From contig CAWKMC010000016.1 of NCBI GenBank assembly GCA_963850535.1, positions 1 through 64,000 of the forward strand: 64,000 nt of DNA. Reading direction: 5' to 3'. A program made the translations under genes and the position numbers. Under the pieces are notes generated by a model, which searched no databases, was not told the DNA's origin, and worked only from the letters and a program-made list of their open reading frames with translations. This document shows positions 26,458 to 36,349 of the stretch, piece after piece; within the stretch, counting starts at the first letter, position 1; every line of letters starts with the position of its first letter. This stretch comes from JAMXLO01 sp963850535. GTDB taxonomy: Bacteria; Pseudomonadota; Alphaproteobacteria; Acetobacterales; Acetobacteraceae.

Positions 26458-27096
26458 TTGCGGCGCTTGGCGCGCCTGCTCTGCCTATTCACCAGGCATT
26501 TGGGCGGAGACAAGCCAGGACCAGTGACCTTGTTCTTCGGCACGATCGTGCTGCTGATCGTGCCGATGGCGATCTTCGCGCCGTCATTGGCACCGTTCGA
26601 TCCCTATAAGGAAAGCGTTGTCCTGCGTCTGAAACCGTGGGGTTATCGCGGCCACACGCTGGGCACCGATGAACTCGGCCGTGACCTGCTCAGCCGGCTG
26701 ATCTATGGCGCGCGCTCATCGCCGCTGATGGGCCTGGTACCTGTTGCCATCGCAACGATTCTTGGGGGCACGCAGGGCGGCATCGGCGGCTATGCGGGGC
26801 GGCGGGTACACGCGGTGATCAAGCGGACGATGGATGTGTTCTATGCATTCCATTCCGTGCTGCTCGCCGTGGCGATCTCCGGTGCGATGGGTGGCGGCAT
26901 GGTGAATGGCATGACGGCACTGGCCCTGGTGTTCATCCCGGCGATGTGTCGCGTCGCCGAAACGGCCCTGCCGCTCTGGACCCACTCGACAACCCATGCA
27001 TTCTCGCGTCAGCTCGATCTGAAGCGGTGCCCAGACCAGCTGCCGCGATGCAATCTGTCCACTTGGCAAAATAGGGGGAACGATGCCGCAGATTGA
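26458..27096 (+). pseudogene. ABC transporter permease (DppC/OppC-type), 3'-truncated
   Basis: The frame carries a DppC-type permease N terminus: a membrane segment (VTLFFGTIVLLIVPMAIF), LGTDELGRDLLSRLIYGARS (the hallmark before the transmembrane domain), GLVPVAIATILGG, and GGYAGRRVHAVIKRTMDVFYAF. After FIPAMCRVAETA, near 26965, the expected EAA loop and last two helices are missing; the tail LPLWTHSTTHAFSRQLDLKR is unrelated. The usual length is about 290 residues and this one has about 170 in family. The start is probably the TTG at 26458. No partner DppB or ATPase genes are nearby, so it is a relic at a rearrangement junction. Confidence 0.7.
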
Positions 27097-27277
27097 CGAT
27101 GCCGCGCTTGACTACCTGTTGGCGCGCGGCGGCCTTACGGCGAATGATGAGCAGCGAGCGGGCCTGAAGGCGGCGTATCAGCATGTCGCTGCCATGGCGG
27201 AACGCGTGCGCAAACCGCGCGGGCGAATGGCGGAACCGGTGCTGACCTATGGCTTCGCCGAGGAGGATCTGGCATGA
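27083..27277 (+). CDS. AtzG-like small subunit of an amidase complex
   Basis: 64 residues from the ATG at 27083 (MPQIDDAALDYLLARGGLT), helical, ending EPVLTYGFAEEDLA. It fits the AtzG/DUF4089-type proteins, which bind the amidase AtzE-like subunit in the same way GatC binds GatA, as in the cyanuric-acid (s-triazine) pathway. The stop TGA overlaps the ATG of the following amidase (ATGA), which strengthens the partnership. It overlaps the tail of the broken permease by 14 bp, so that tail is not functional. Confidence 0.7.
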   Translation: MPQIDDAALDYLLARGGLTANDEQRAGLKAAYQHVAAMAERVRKPRGRMAEPVLTYGFAEEDLA

Positions 27278-28684
27278 GCGAGATCCCCACCATTGCCGAA
27301 GCGGCAAAACTGATCGCGGCGAAGCAGCTTTCCCCGTGGAACTGACGCGCGCCTGCCTGGAGCGTGTGAAAGAGCTGGATGCGAACTGCACGCCTTCGTG
27401 CTGAGGACCGAGGAGCGTGCTCTTGCCGATGCACGCGCGGCCGAGGCGGCCGTGATGGCGGGCAAGAGGGTTGGGCCGCTGTGCGGTATTCCGATCGGAC
27501 TGAAGGACATCGTCGACACCAAAGGCATTGCCACCACCTGCCATTCGAAAATCCTGCGCGACAACGTTCCGGACAAGGATGCGACCTGCGCCATGAAACT
27601 GGCCGCGGCCGGCACGGTGCTGATGGGCAAGACCTCGACGCACGAGTTCGCCGATGGCGGACCGTCGTTCGATCTGCCATGGCCGCCGGCGCGCAATCCG
27701 TGGAACACCGCGCACTTCACCGCGGGCTCCAGCAGCGGCACCGGTGCGGGGGTTGCAGCTGGGCTGTTCCTGGGCGGCATCGGCACTGACACTGGCGGCT
27801 CGATCCGCGGTCCTGCTGCGTTGTGTGGCATTGCCGGCATCAAGCCGACCTACGGCCTTGTCAGCCGCGCCGGCGTGGCGCCCGCGGCGTACACGCTGGA
27901 CCACATCGGGCCGATGGCGTGGACAACGGAAGACTGCGCGCTGATGCTGCAGGCGCTCGCAGGACATGACCCGCGCGATCCGGCGAGCGCATCGCGGCCA
28001 ATCCCCAACTACACGACGCAGCTCGGTTCCGGCATCAAAGGATTGCGCATCGGCGTCATCCACCACTTCCATGAAGTCGACCACAAGGTAAGCGACGGGA
28101 CGCAGCGTGGCATCGATGCTGCGATTGCCAGTTTCCGTGCACTCGGCGCCGACGATCAGCGAAGTGCACATTGTCGCCGCTGGCGGAATGGCACGCCTGC
28201 GGCACGCTGATCTCGATGACCGAGCGCGCTGCCGCCTATGAGGAGTGGGCGCGCACGCGGCTCGGCGATTTCGGTGAGCGCGTGCAACAGAGGCTGTTGA
28301 TCGGGCGCATGGTGTCCGGCGTGGATTATGTGCAGGCGGTGCGTCGGCGGCGCGAGTTGCGCGCGGAACTGCAGGCGGCGATGGCTGATCTGGACGTCGT
28401 TCTGACCGCGGCGAAACCCATCCGAGGCACCGAAGATCGACGAAGTACCGAAGTGGGACGTCGGGCAGAAACCGAGTTTCACCATGCCGTTCAATGTCGC
28501 CGGCTATCCGGCGATGTCGATCTGCTCCGGGTTCGGCGCTGGCGGTCTGCCGGTCGCGATCCAGCTTGTCGGCAAGCCGTTCCAGGAGGCCACCGTGCTG
28601 CACATCGCCGACGCATTCGAGAAGGCGACCCCGTTCCGTGCGCGTCGTCCCGCGCTAAGCTCGGCTCTCGTCGCCGCCCAATAG
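27274..28684 (+). pseudogene. Amidase (AtzE/GatA-like signature family), multiple frameshifts
   Basis: Reconstructed from several frames, this encodes about 470 residues. It has MSEIPTIAEAAKLIAAKQLS, HAFVLRTEERALADARAAE, GLKDIVDTKGIATTCHSKI, the catalytic Lys in VLMGKTSTHEFADGG, the SGTGAG-type cis-Ser region (TAGSSSGTGAGVAAG) and the nucleophile loop IGTDTGGSIRGPAALCG, and ends in RPALSSALVAAQ. One-base losses are near 27341 (CCGTGG for CCGGTGG) and 27389 (AACTGC for AACCTGC); extra bases occur near 28149, 28171 and 28430. It should hydrolyse an amide with its AtzG-like partner. Because the catalytic triad region is intact in frame, the breaks may be sequence errors. Confidence 0.75.
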
Positions 28685-28693
28685 GAGCAATCG

Positions 28694-29653
28694 ATGGCCC
28701 AGCATCAGTCTTCGCGCCTCGCCGCAGACCGTCCGCATCGGCGTGTTCGACGCGAGCTTTCCGCCGGTGCTGACCATCGAGTCCGGTGACACGGTGGTGG
28801 TGCAATGCGTTTCCGGGCGCGCCTGACGTGATGCCGCCGTCCAGCGCCGGCCTGCAAGTCCCGCCGGAACTCGACGCGATCATCGCTGCCAACCCGGGGA
28901 TGCGTGCCGGGCATATCGTCACGGGCCCGATCGCCATCGCCGGCGCCGAGCCCGGCGACATGCTGGAGATCCGCATCGAGAAGATCGAGCCAGGCGCGGA
29001 CTGGGGCTACAACATGATCCGCCCGCTCGCCGGCACGCTGCCCGAGGATTTCCATGAAGCGGTGATCAGCCACATCCCGGTCGATCGCGCGCGTCGCGTG
29101 TGATCTGCTGCCGTGGGGCACCGAATTGAAGCTGGCACCGTTCTTCGGCGTGATGGGCGTGGCGCCGCCACCCGCGTTCGGCACCATCGCTTCGAAGGAG
29201 CCGCGCGTCCACGGCGGCAACATGGACAACAAGGAGCTGGTGGCAGGGTCCACGCTGTATCTACCGGTGTGGGTACCGGGCGCGAATTTCTCGGTGGGTG
29301 ACGGCCACGGCGTGCAGGGCGACGGCGAGGTCTGTGTTACCGCGTTGGAGATGTGCCTGACCGGCACGTTCACGTTCATATTGCACAAGGGTGGCGGGCC
29401 TTCGCGTCCACTGCTGAAGCAGCCGAAGGCCGAGACGCCGACGCACTTCATCAGCATGGGGCTGAATGAGGATCTGGATCAGGCGATGAAACAAGCGCTG
29501 CGGGAAATGATTTCGTTCATCTGCTCGCGCAGCAACCTGTCGCGCGAACAGGCCTACCAGTTCTGCTCACTGGCAGTGGACTTCCATGTCACGCAGACGG
29601 TGAATGGCGAGAAGGGTATCCACGGCATGCTGAAGAAGGGGCTGCTGTTCTGA
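28694..29653 (+). pseudogene. Acetamidase/formamidase (FmdA/AmdA family), frameshifted
   Basis: About 315 residues in three overlapping frames: the ATG at 28694, then TVRIGVFDASFPPVLTIESG, then APDVMPPSSAGLQVPPELDA, AGHIVTGPIAIAGAEPGDML and PLAGTLPEDFHEAVISHIPV. The rest is CDLLPWGTELKLAPFFGVMG, VHGGNMDNKELVAGSTLYLP (the conserved GGNMD motif) and GVQGDGEVCVTALEM. One-base breaks are near 28700, 28817 and 29100. It should release ammonia from formamide or acetamide-like substrates. Its TGA overlaps the ATG of the dehydrogenase gene, so they are coupled, and it follows the amidase by nine bases. Confidence 0.78.
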
Positions 29654-30606
29654 TGAGCGCACGCATTCTGCTCTGGACCGACACACCAGCAGCTTATCTG
29701 GACGCGATCGCCACGGCTGATCTCAGCAGCCGTGTGAAAGTGGAGGTTCTGGCGCGCAAGGAGACGCCGAACCAGGCGCTGCGCGCGGAGACCGAGGCGA
29801 TGCTGGCGTGGGGTGCGCCGGCTGGCCTGCTGCCGCAGATGCCGAAGCTGCGCTGGGCGCAGGCGTTGACCGCAGGCGTCGAGGGTTGGCTGGCGCTGCC
29901 AGATCTGCCGCCAGCGCTGACCTTGACCTGCGCGCGCGGCACGCATCGTGAGTCGATGGCGGAGAACATCCTCGGCGCGCTGTTCTACCTGACCAAACCA
30001 TATGCGGCGATCGTCGAAGACCAGAAGTCGAGCAAGTGGGTGCGCCGGGTGGCGACGCCGCTCGCGGGACAGACGCTGGGCGTTCTTGGTCTTGGCGCAA
30101 TCGGACAGCAGGTGGCCGGCATCGCCAAGGCAATCGGCATGCGTGTCATCAGCACCAAGCGTCGCGCTGAGACACTGCCTGAAGTGGACCAGGTGCTGTC
30201 ACCGGAACATACGGACCAAGTTCTGGCGCAGTCCGACTTTGTGCTGCTGCTGTTGCCGGCGACGGCGGAGACCGAGAATTTCATGAACGCGCGGCGACTC
30301 GAGCAGATGAAGCCGAGTGCATGGCTGCTGAACTTCGGGCGCGGCCACCTGATCAAGGACGACGATCTGATCGCCGCGGTGACAGCGAAGCGCATCGCGG
30401 GTGCGATCCTGGATGTGTTCCGCCAGGAGCCGCTGCCGGTCGAGCATCCGTTCTGGACTACCTCCGGTATCGTGGTGCTGCCGCACATCGGCGGCGGTCA
30501 TCCCGAGCGCGACAAGTCCGTGGCGAGGCTGTTCGTCGACAATCTTGCGCGCTTCCTAGACGGCAGACCGCTCAAAGAAGTAGTGGATCCGGCAGCGGGG
30601 TACTGA
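29653..30606 (+). CDS. D-isomer-specific 2-hydroxyacid dehydrogenase
   Basis: 317-residue NAD(P)-dependent dehydrogenase. The nucleotide-binding motif is LGVLGLGAIGQQVAGIAKA (about residues 140-158), the catalytic arginine region is SAWLLNFGRGHLIKDDDLI, the glutamate is in AILDVFRQEPLPVEHPFW, and the histidine is in VVLPHIGGGHPERD. It should interconvert a 2-hydroxy acid and the 2-oxo acid that the upstream ThDP enzyme could use. It starts with the ATG in the overlap TGATG at 29653, directly after the acetamidase, and is the only undamaged gene in this operon. Confidence 0.9.
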   Translation: MSARILLWTDTPAAYLDAIATADLSSRVKVEVLARKETPNQALRAETEAMLAWGAPAGLLPQMPKLRWAQALTAGVEGWLALPDLPPALTLTCARGTHRESMAENILGALFYLTKPYAAIVEDQKSSKWVRRVATPLAGQTLGVLGLGAIGQQVAGIAKAIGMRVISTKRRAETLPEVDQVLSPEHTDQVLAQSDFVLLLLPATAETENFMNARRLEQMKPSAWLLNFGRGHLIKDDDLIAAVTAKRIAGAILDVFRQEPLPVEHPFWTTSGIVVLPHIGGGHPERDKSVARLFVDNLARFLDGRPLKEVVDPAAGY

Positions 30607-30607
30607 G

Positions 30608-31922
30608 ATGGAGCCTTACCAGTTGACCGCTACCGATGCGGCGGCACTGATCCGAGTCGAAGCAACTCTCCTGCGAAGAGCTGGCGCGGTCCTGCCTTGC
30701 GCGCATCGCGTCGCGCGATGCCGATGTGAAAGCCTGGCTGTGGCTCGACCCTGACCATGTCATTCGCCGTGCGCGCGAGTTGGACAAGCTGGCGCCTGCG
30801 CCTAAAGGGCCGTTGCACGGCTTGCCGTTCGGCGTGAAGGACATCATCGACACGGCCGATGCTCCAACGACTCAGAACTCGCCGATCTACGACGGGGTGC
30901 ATGTGGGGCGCGATGCGGCCTGTGTTGCCGTGGTGCGCGGCGCCGGCGCATTGATCATGGGCAAGACCGACACCGTGGAGTTCGCCTCCGGCGGGCGAAA
31001 GGCGCTGACGCGCAATCCTTACAACTTTGCGCATACGCCCGGCGGTTCGTCATCCGGGTCGGGTGCAGCTGTTGCTGACTGTCATGTGCCGCTCGCGTTC
31101 GGCACCCAGACCGGCGGTTCGCAGATCCGGCCGGCATCGTTCAACGGCATCTACGGCATCAAGCCGACCTGGAACCTGCTGAGCCGTGAAGGCGTGCGCA
31201 TGTCGTCGATCACACTGGACACGGTCGGTTGGTACGGCCGGTCGGTGGATGACCTGATCCTGGTGGGGACAGCATTTCGTTTGGCGGCGGACCCGACGCA
31301 GGTTGCAGTGAAGGGATTGCGCGTCGGGTTGTGCCGAAGTCCGGTCTGGCATGCAATCGAGCCTGCCGGCCTGACCGCGCTGGAAAACGCGGCACGCCTG
31401 CTTGCCGCGGCCGGCGCGATCGTCGAAGAGCTGGTGCTGCCCGCACCCTTCGATCAATTGCTGGACGCCCAGAACACCATCGTGACAGCCGAGGGTGGCG
31501 TTTCATTCCTGCCGGAATACGTCAATGCCTATGTTCTTCTGGCGCCGGATCTGCGGGCGAAGGTGGACAGCGATATCCGCCGCGAGGCGTTGCTCGCGGC
31601 TTATGCGCTTGCCGATCGCTGTCGCCCGGTGTTCGACCGGATGTTTGGTGATTCGCTCGACGTGGTGCTGACGCCGAGTGCGCCAGGTGAGGCGCCGCAA
31701 GGGCTGCACACGACAGGTGACGCGATCTTCAATCGCATGTGGACGCTGCTGCATGTGCCCTGCATCAACATTCCGGCGGGCCGCGGGCCGAACAATCTGC
31801 CGGTTGGCGTGACGCTGGTCGGACCACGGCTGACCGATGCGAGGCTGCTGGCGATCGCCAGGGCAGCGGCGCCGGTCATTGATACCGATCCGCAGGCCGG
31901 CCTGCGCGAGCCGTGCATCTAG
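30608..31922 (+). pseudogene. Amidase signature family protein, one frameshift near the start
   Basis: About 437 residues. The ATG at 30608 opens MEPYQLTATDAAALIR; one missing base near 30650 moves the frame to ESKQLSCEELARSCLARIA. The rest is clean: LPFGVKDIIDTADAPTTQNS, the catalytic Lys in LIMGKTDTVEFASGG, the serine region PGGSSSGSGAAVAD, and the nucleophile loop FGTQTGGSQIRPASF, where QIRP replaces the more usual IRRP-type sequence. A second, different amidase in the same operon as the acetamidase and dehydrogenase. Its substrate is unknown; family members cleave nitrogen-linked amides. It begins immediately after the dehydrogenase stop. Confidence 0.8.
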
Positions 31923-32007
31923 TGGTTTGGGCCGACGCGGGGTCAGCGGGTCTGACAGAAATGTCCGGCGTCGATACTGTCAGCGCTGCAGGTTGTCACC
32001 TGCACAG

Positions 32008-32475
32008 TCAGGGTTCGCGCATATACAGTCTGGGGTCGACAAGCTTGCCGGCACGGAAAAGCTGGAAGTGTAGCGTGCCCCCATTTTGGATGTCGTAGAG
32101 CTCACTGCCGCTATCGACAAGTGTTCCCAGTGCGCGCAGCCGCCCAGCATTTTCTGCCGTGGAGTGTGGAGTCTGATCAATGATGCTGTAGTTGCTCTCG
32201 AAATCGCCGTCGTGGCGAATGATAATTTCGTATTGCTCCGCGATGCGCTTCGTCGCGATCTTCCGGGTCGTGAGAATCCGCCCTTTACCGATTGATCTTA
32301 CCATGCCGCGATCAGCAAAGGTGAACTTGATATTGCAGCCGCCCCCTGGAACCGATGTCACGTGCATGACACCTGAAGTCGGCCACACGAAAGAGATGTC
32401 GTCCGGCACCTGTCGCTCCCGAGCGCCCGCTGAGAAGGGCGTGGCGGCAGAGTAACGCGGCCCGCTGCGAGGCAC
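32008..32475 (-). CDS. LytM/M23-like domain protein, probably without peptidase activity
   Basis: 155 residues from the ATG at 32475. The C-terminal half matches the M23/LytM fold (GTLVDSGSELYDIQNGGTLH, then FQLFRAGKLVDPRLYM), and YEIIIRHDGDFESNYSIIDQ is the preceding strand. In active enzymes the end of the fold has HxH; here TLHF keeps only one histidine, so zinc binding is doubtful. No signal peptide is visible. It may be a scaffold or regulator of a cell-wall enzyme, or a decayed copy. The GC content is clearly lower than that of its flanks. It stands alone between the amidase and MFS genes. Confidence 0.5.
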   Translation of the reverse strand: MPRSGPRYSAATPFSAGARERQVPDDISFVWPTSGVMHVTSVPGGGCNIKFTFADRGMVRSIGKGRILTTRKIATKRIAEQYEIIIRHDGDFESNYSIIDQTPHSTAENAGRLRALGTLVDSGSELYDIQNGGTLHFQLFRAGKLVDPRLYMREP

Positions 32476-32560
32476 CAGTCTGCATCAGACGGCTAGGCCC
32501 AGCGGCGTGCCACGCCGGCACGACAGGGCTGACCATGTGCTGGCCCTGGCCGTAGAGCTG

Positions 32561-34086
32561 TTAGCTGCGTGCAGTGCGCACGAACAGCAATAGCGGCACG
32601 ACGATGATGGCCAGGACAAGCATCAGCTTGAAGTCGTCGATATAGGCGATGATTCTGGCCTGATGGGTCACCTCCTCGTTGAGCATCGCAATGCCGTGCG
32701 AGGACCCAGGTCCCAGAACTGCGAGGCGGCGCCGGTCTGCAGTGCGCGGTTGAACGGGCTCACGTCTGCTGCAATGAGAGCGTGATTGACCTGGGTATTG
32801 GTCTGCAGCAGCGCGCCGGTGATCGAAATGCCAATCGCACTGCCAAGATTGCGCATCAGGCTGTAGATGCTGGTGGCCTCGGTCCGGATTGCCGCCGGCA
32901 GCGTCGCGAAGGCGATGATGTTGATCGGGATTGCCAGGAACCCGATGCTGAGCCCCTGGATGAAGCCGACGAGGATCACAGTCGATTCGCGATATATCCG
33001 GCGTCCACAGCGTCATCTCGTACAGCGCATAGGCACCGATCAGGAAGCCGAGCCGACCAGCAGCCGGGCGCTCACTCTGCCCATCACCCGGCCGCAGATC
33101 AGCGCGGCGATCATCAGCCCTGCGCCGCGCGGTGCCAGCGCGATGCCGGCAGTCACCACGGGATAGTTCATCAGCGTCTGCAGATAGGGCGCCAGCAGCG
33201 CCAGCGACGCGTACATGATCAATCCCATGATCGCGTACAGGATGGCGCCGACAGTAAAGTTCCGGTCGGCAAACAGCTTGGGCGACAGGAAGGGCCGTGG
33301 CGCGAGGCAGAACTGCACCAGAAACACATAGAACGCCACGCCGGCAATGGACGCCTCGAGCACGATTTCGCGCGAGTTGAACCAGTCCAGTGTCTCGCCG
33401 CGGTCGAGCATCATCTGGAACGAGCCGATCGCCAGGCTGAGTGCGCCGAAGCCGATCCAGTCGAGCCTGGCCGTCCCGGTACGTGCGCTTTCCTTAAGGA
33501 ATGTCAGCAGGCCGATCGCGGTCAGGATCCCGAACGGTACGTTGATGTAGAACACCCAGCGCCAGCTGTAATTGTCGGTGAGCCAGCCGCCCAGGATGGG
33601 GCCGCATATCGGCCCCATCATAACACCCATGGTCCACAGACCCATCGCCTTGGCACGTTGCTCGGGTGGGTAGAGTTCGTACATCACCGACTGTGACAGC
33701 GGCACCAGAGCCGCGCCGAACATGCCCTGCACGATGCGGAACACCACGATCTGGCCGAGTGTCTCTGCCAGGCCGCACAAGGCGGAGGCCACGGTGAAGC
33801 CAACGACGGCGGTGACAAACAATCGCGTGCGGCCGAAGCGCGCCGACAGGTAGCCCGTCGGCGCGGTCATGATCGCGGCCGCGACGATGTAACTCGTCAG
33901 CACCCAGTTGATCTCTTCCTGGCTCGCCGACATCGTCCCCTGCATGTAAGGCAGCGCGACATTGGCGATGGTGCTGTCGAGCGACTGCATCAGCGTCGCC
34001 ATGACGGTGCAGATCGTCACCACCATGCGGATTGCATAGCTTTGTGCACTCGGCGCTGTCGCCGCTGTCGCGACCGTCGCCGACAT
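32561..34086 (-). pseudogene. emrB: MFS efflux transporter, DHA2/EmrB-QacA type, frameshifted
   Basis: About 510 residues and 14 membrane segments when joined. The first 345 are clean: LMQSLDSTIANVALPYMQG (the D-TIANVALP signature), INWVLTSYIVAAAIMTAPTG, RGRTRLF-type loop (ARFGRTRLFVTAVVG), MGLWTMGVMMGPICGPILGG and YSWRWVFYINVPFG. The frame breaks near 33050, 33000 and 32700, giving LVGFIQGLSIGFLAIPINI, RNLGSAIGISITGALLQTN and finally HQARIIAYIDDFKLMLVLAI. It exports drugs or toxic compounds by proton antiport. The ATG at 34086 overlaps the stop of the MarR gene, so both are one transcript; a GTG one codon earlier is possible. Confidence 0.83.
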
Positions 34087-34541
34087 CACTCGTCCTGTTC
34101 TTGCTGACGCGCAAGGTTCTGGCAGACGAGGTCAAGTACCCGTGTGGCCTGTCCGAGCTCGTCGTCCGTCAAGCCAAGCAGCGTGGCGTTGCGCACCTCG
34201 CGTGAGACGGCTTCGACCTGCTCGATGATCGACCATCCACGGGTGGTCACGGTGATCGCCTTGGCTCTGCGGTCCTTGCCCTCCTCGCGGCGCTCGATGT
34301 GTCCGGACGCCTCGAGAGCATCGAGCAGACGCACGACGGATGACCCGTCAAGTCCAAGTGCGGCAGCGAGGTCCTTCTGACGCATCGGCGCCGGCACGCG
34401 CGAGAGATAGATCAGCGGAAGCCAGGTCGCCTCGGTCAGGCCGAACGGCTGCAGGCGGCGGTCCACCGCGCGCCGCCACTGCCGCGCTGCGCGGGCTACC
34501 AGGCTGCCAAAGCCGTCGCGAAGCCGCTGGGTCTTGGTCAT
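34086..34541 (-). CDS. MarR family transcriptional regulator
   Basis: 151-residue winged-helix repressor. The N-terminal dimerisation helix (RLRDGFGSLVARAARQWRRA), the wHTH LRQKDLAAALGLDGSSVVRL-like region (PAPMRQKDLAAALGLDGSSV), the recognition helix VVRLLDALEASGHIERRE, and the wing GKDRRAKAITVT are all in place. It very likely controls the downstream MFS pump, with which it is coupled, and, given the operator in the divergent promoter, also the monooxygenase. The inducer would be a lipophilic or phenolic compound, but this cannot be read from sequence. Confidence 0.9.
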   Translation of the reverse strand: MTKTQRLRDGFGSLVARAARQWRRAVDRRLQPFGLTEATWLPLIYLSRVPAPMRQKDLAAALGLDGSSVVRLLDALEASGHIERREEGKDRRAKAITVTTRGWSIIEQVEAVSREVRNATLLGLTDDELGQATRVLDLVCQNLARQQEQDE

Positions 34542-34552
34542 CGGCCACCAGG

Positions 34553-34589
34553 ATTAGATGACTTGCCAATATATGACATGTCATCTAAT
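34553..34589. promoter_or_regulatory. Probable MarR operator in the divergent marR/monooxygenase promoter
   Basis: Two overlapping palindromic signals occupy the 78-bp gap. A perfect 10-bp inverted repeat ATTAGATGAC (34553-34562) and GTCATCTAAT (34580-34589) flanks 17 bases, and a perfect 12-bp palindrome ATGACATGTCAT lies at 34573-34584. The size and symmetry suit a MarR-family dimer. The region is also much richer in A and T than the surrounding genes, as expected of a promoter. It would allow one regulator to control both transcripts. Confidence 0.65.
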
Positions 34590-34619
34590 TAGCAAGCGCA
34601 CGAAGGAGAGTGGGTAAGG

Positions 34620-36260
34620 ATGAGCGAGGTGGCAGATAGCCGGTCCGGCAAAGATGGGAGCACAACCGAACTCGACGCGCTGGTCATCGGCGCCGGCTTC
34701 GCCGGGCTCTACCAATTGCTCTGCCTGCGGGATCGCCTCGGCCTGTCCGTGAAGGCGCTGGAAGCAGGTAGCGGGGTCGGGCGGCACCTGGTACTGGAAT
34801 CGCTATCCCGGCGCGCGATGCGATTCGGAAAGCCACGTCTACTGGTACACGTTCTCCCCAGAGCTGATGCGGGAGTGGGAATGGTCCGAGCGCTATCCCG
34901 GCCAGGCTGAGATCTTGCGCTATCTGAACTTCGTCGCCGACAGGTTCGACCTGAAGCGCGACATTCAGTTCAACAGCCGCGTGACGTCCGCGCATTACGA
35001 CGAGGCCGCCAACCGCTGGCGCGTGCGCACCGAACATGGCGAGACATTCGTCGTGAAGTTTCTCGTCACCGCGGTCGGCTGCCTTTCCACCGCCAACGTG
35101 CCGAAGATCCCTGGCCTGCAGGATTTCAAGGGCGACTGGTACCACACCGGCCAGTGGCCGCACGAAGGTGTGGACTTCACCGGCAAGCGCGTCGGCATGA
35201 TCGGCACTGGATCGACCGGCATTCAGGCCGCGCCGGTGATTGCCGCGCAAGCGAGGCATCTGACGGTGTTTCAGCGCACCGCGAACTATTCGGTGCCGGC
35301 ACGCAACGTGCCGCTGACGCCGGAATTCAAGCAATACGTCAAGCAGAATGCCGAGGAAATCCGCGCGACGACGCATCAGACCTATAACGGGATGGGCTTC
35401 AAGGTCGAGGATCGCAAGGCAGTCGAGACCTCGCCCGAGGAGCGCGAGACGATCTACGAAGCAGCGTGGCAGCGCGGCGGATTGCAGTTCCGCGCGACGT
35501 TCCAGGACATGCTGGTCAGCAAGGAAGCGAACGACACGGCGGCGGATTTCATCAAGCGCAAGATCCGCTCGATCGTGAAGGATCCCAAGACCGCAGCGAT
35601 CCTGTCGGACATCGACCATCCTTATGCGGCCAAGCGCCCGCCGATCGATACCGATTATTTCGAAACCTACAATCGACCCAACGTCTCGCTGGTTGACGTG
35701 AAGGCCACGCCCATCGAGCGGATCTCAGAGGCGGGGATCTGCACGACCGAGGCTGAATATCCGGTGGACATCATCGTCTTCGCCACCGGCTTCGACGCGA
35801 TGACCGGCCCGCTGCTGCGTATGGACATCCGCGGACGCGATGGCGTTGCGCTGAAGGATGTATGGGAGGCGGGGCCACGCAACTACCTCGGCCTGCAGGT
35901 CGCCGGCTTCCCGAACCTGTTCACCATCACCGGCCCCGGCAGCCCATCGGTGCTGTGCAATATGCCGGTGGCCATCGAGCAGCACGCCGATTGGATCACC
36001 GATTGCATCGAGCACATGCGCGCGAAGGGGCTTGAACGCATCGAGGCGCGGCCCGAAGCGGTCGAGAAGTGGGTGGCCGAGGTCAACGAGGTCGCCAACC
36101 GAACGCTGCTGCCGCATGGCGAAGCATTCCTGGTATCTCGGCGCCGAATATTCCCGGCAAGCCGCGCGTGTTCATGCCGTATGCCGGCGGCATGATCCGA
36201 TATCGCGAGATCTGCCAGGAAGTGGCTGCACAGGCCTACGAAGGCTTCGCTCTCTCATAG
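34620..36260 (+). pseudogene. Flavin-dependent monooxygenase, Baeyer-Villiger type, frameshifted
   Basis: About 545 residues when joined. The FAD motif is TELDALVIGAGFAGLYQLL. After one extra G near 34771 (GTCGGGCGG for GTCGGCGG) the frame reads GTWYWNRYPGARCDSESHVY, the standard family stretch. The long clean section has GKRVGMIGTGSTGIQAAPVI (the NADP-binding Rossmann motif), FQRTANYSVPARN and IIVFATGFDAMTGPLLRMDI. The C-terminal end shifts twice near 36120-36145 and finishes PGKPRVFMPYAGGMIRYRE. It resembles cyclohexanone monooxygenase, converting ketones to esters or lactones. Divergent from marR with the operator between them. Confidence 0.82.
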
Positions 36261-36305
36261 GCCGAAAAGGTCCGCTGCGTTGTGGGAGTGTTGACGGCGC
36301 TTATA

Positions 36306-36320
36306 GTTCTTGATATGTTC
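36306..36320 (+). promoter_or_regulatory. LexA (SOS) box upstream of dinB
   Basis: The sequence GTTCTTGATATGTTC has exactly the alphaproteobacterial LexA consensus, GTTC-N7-GTTC, 30 bp before the dinB start at 36350, within an A/T-rich promoter stretch. This predicts that dinB is repressed by LexA and induced by DNA damage. The class of box also supports the alphaproteobacterial assignment. Confidence 0.8.
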
Positions 36321-36349
36321 TTATAACTTCTCCTGCGCGAGCGGATGGG

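Noticed and set aside
26933..28603. 556-codon minus-strand frame opposite the amidase
   Set aside because: The plus strand holds the AtzG-like and amidase genes with catalytic motifs; the minus frame has none.
32782..33696. Plus-strand frame opposite the MFS transporter
   Set aside because: Histidine, arginine and glutamine rich antisense of membrane helices.
34684..35619. Minus-strand frame opposite the monooxygenase
   Set aside because: The Rossmann motifs are on the plus strand; this frame is a shadow.
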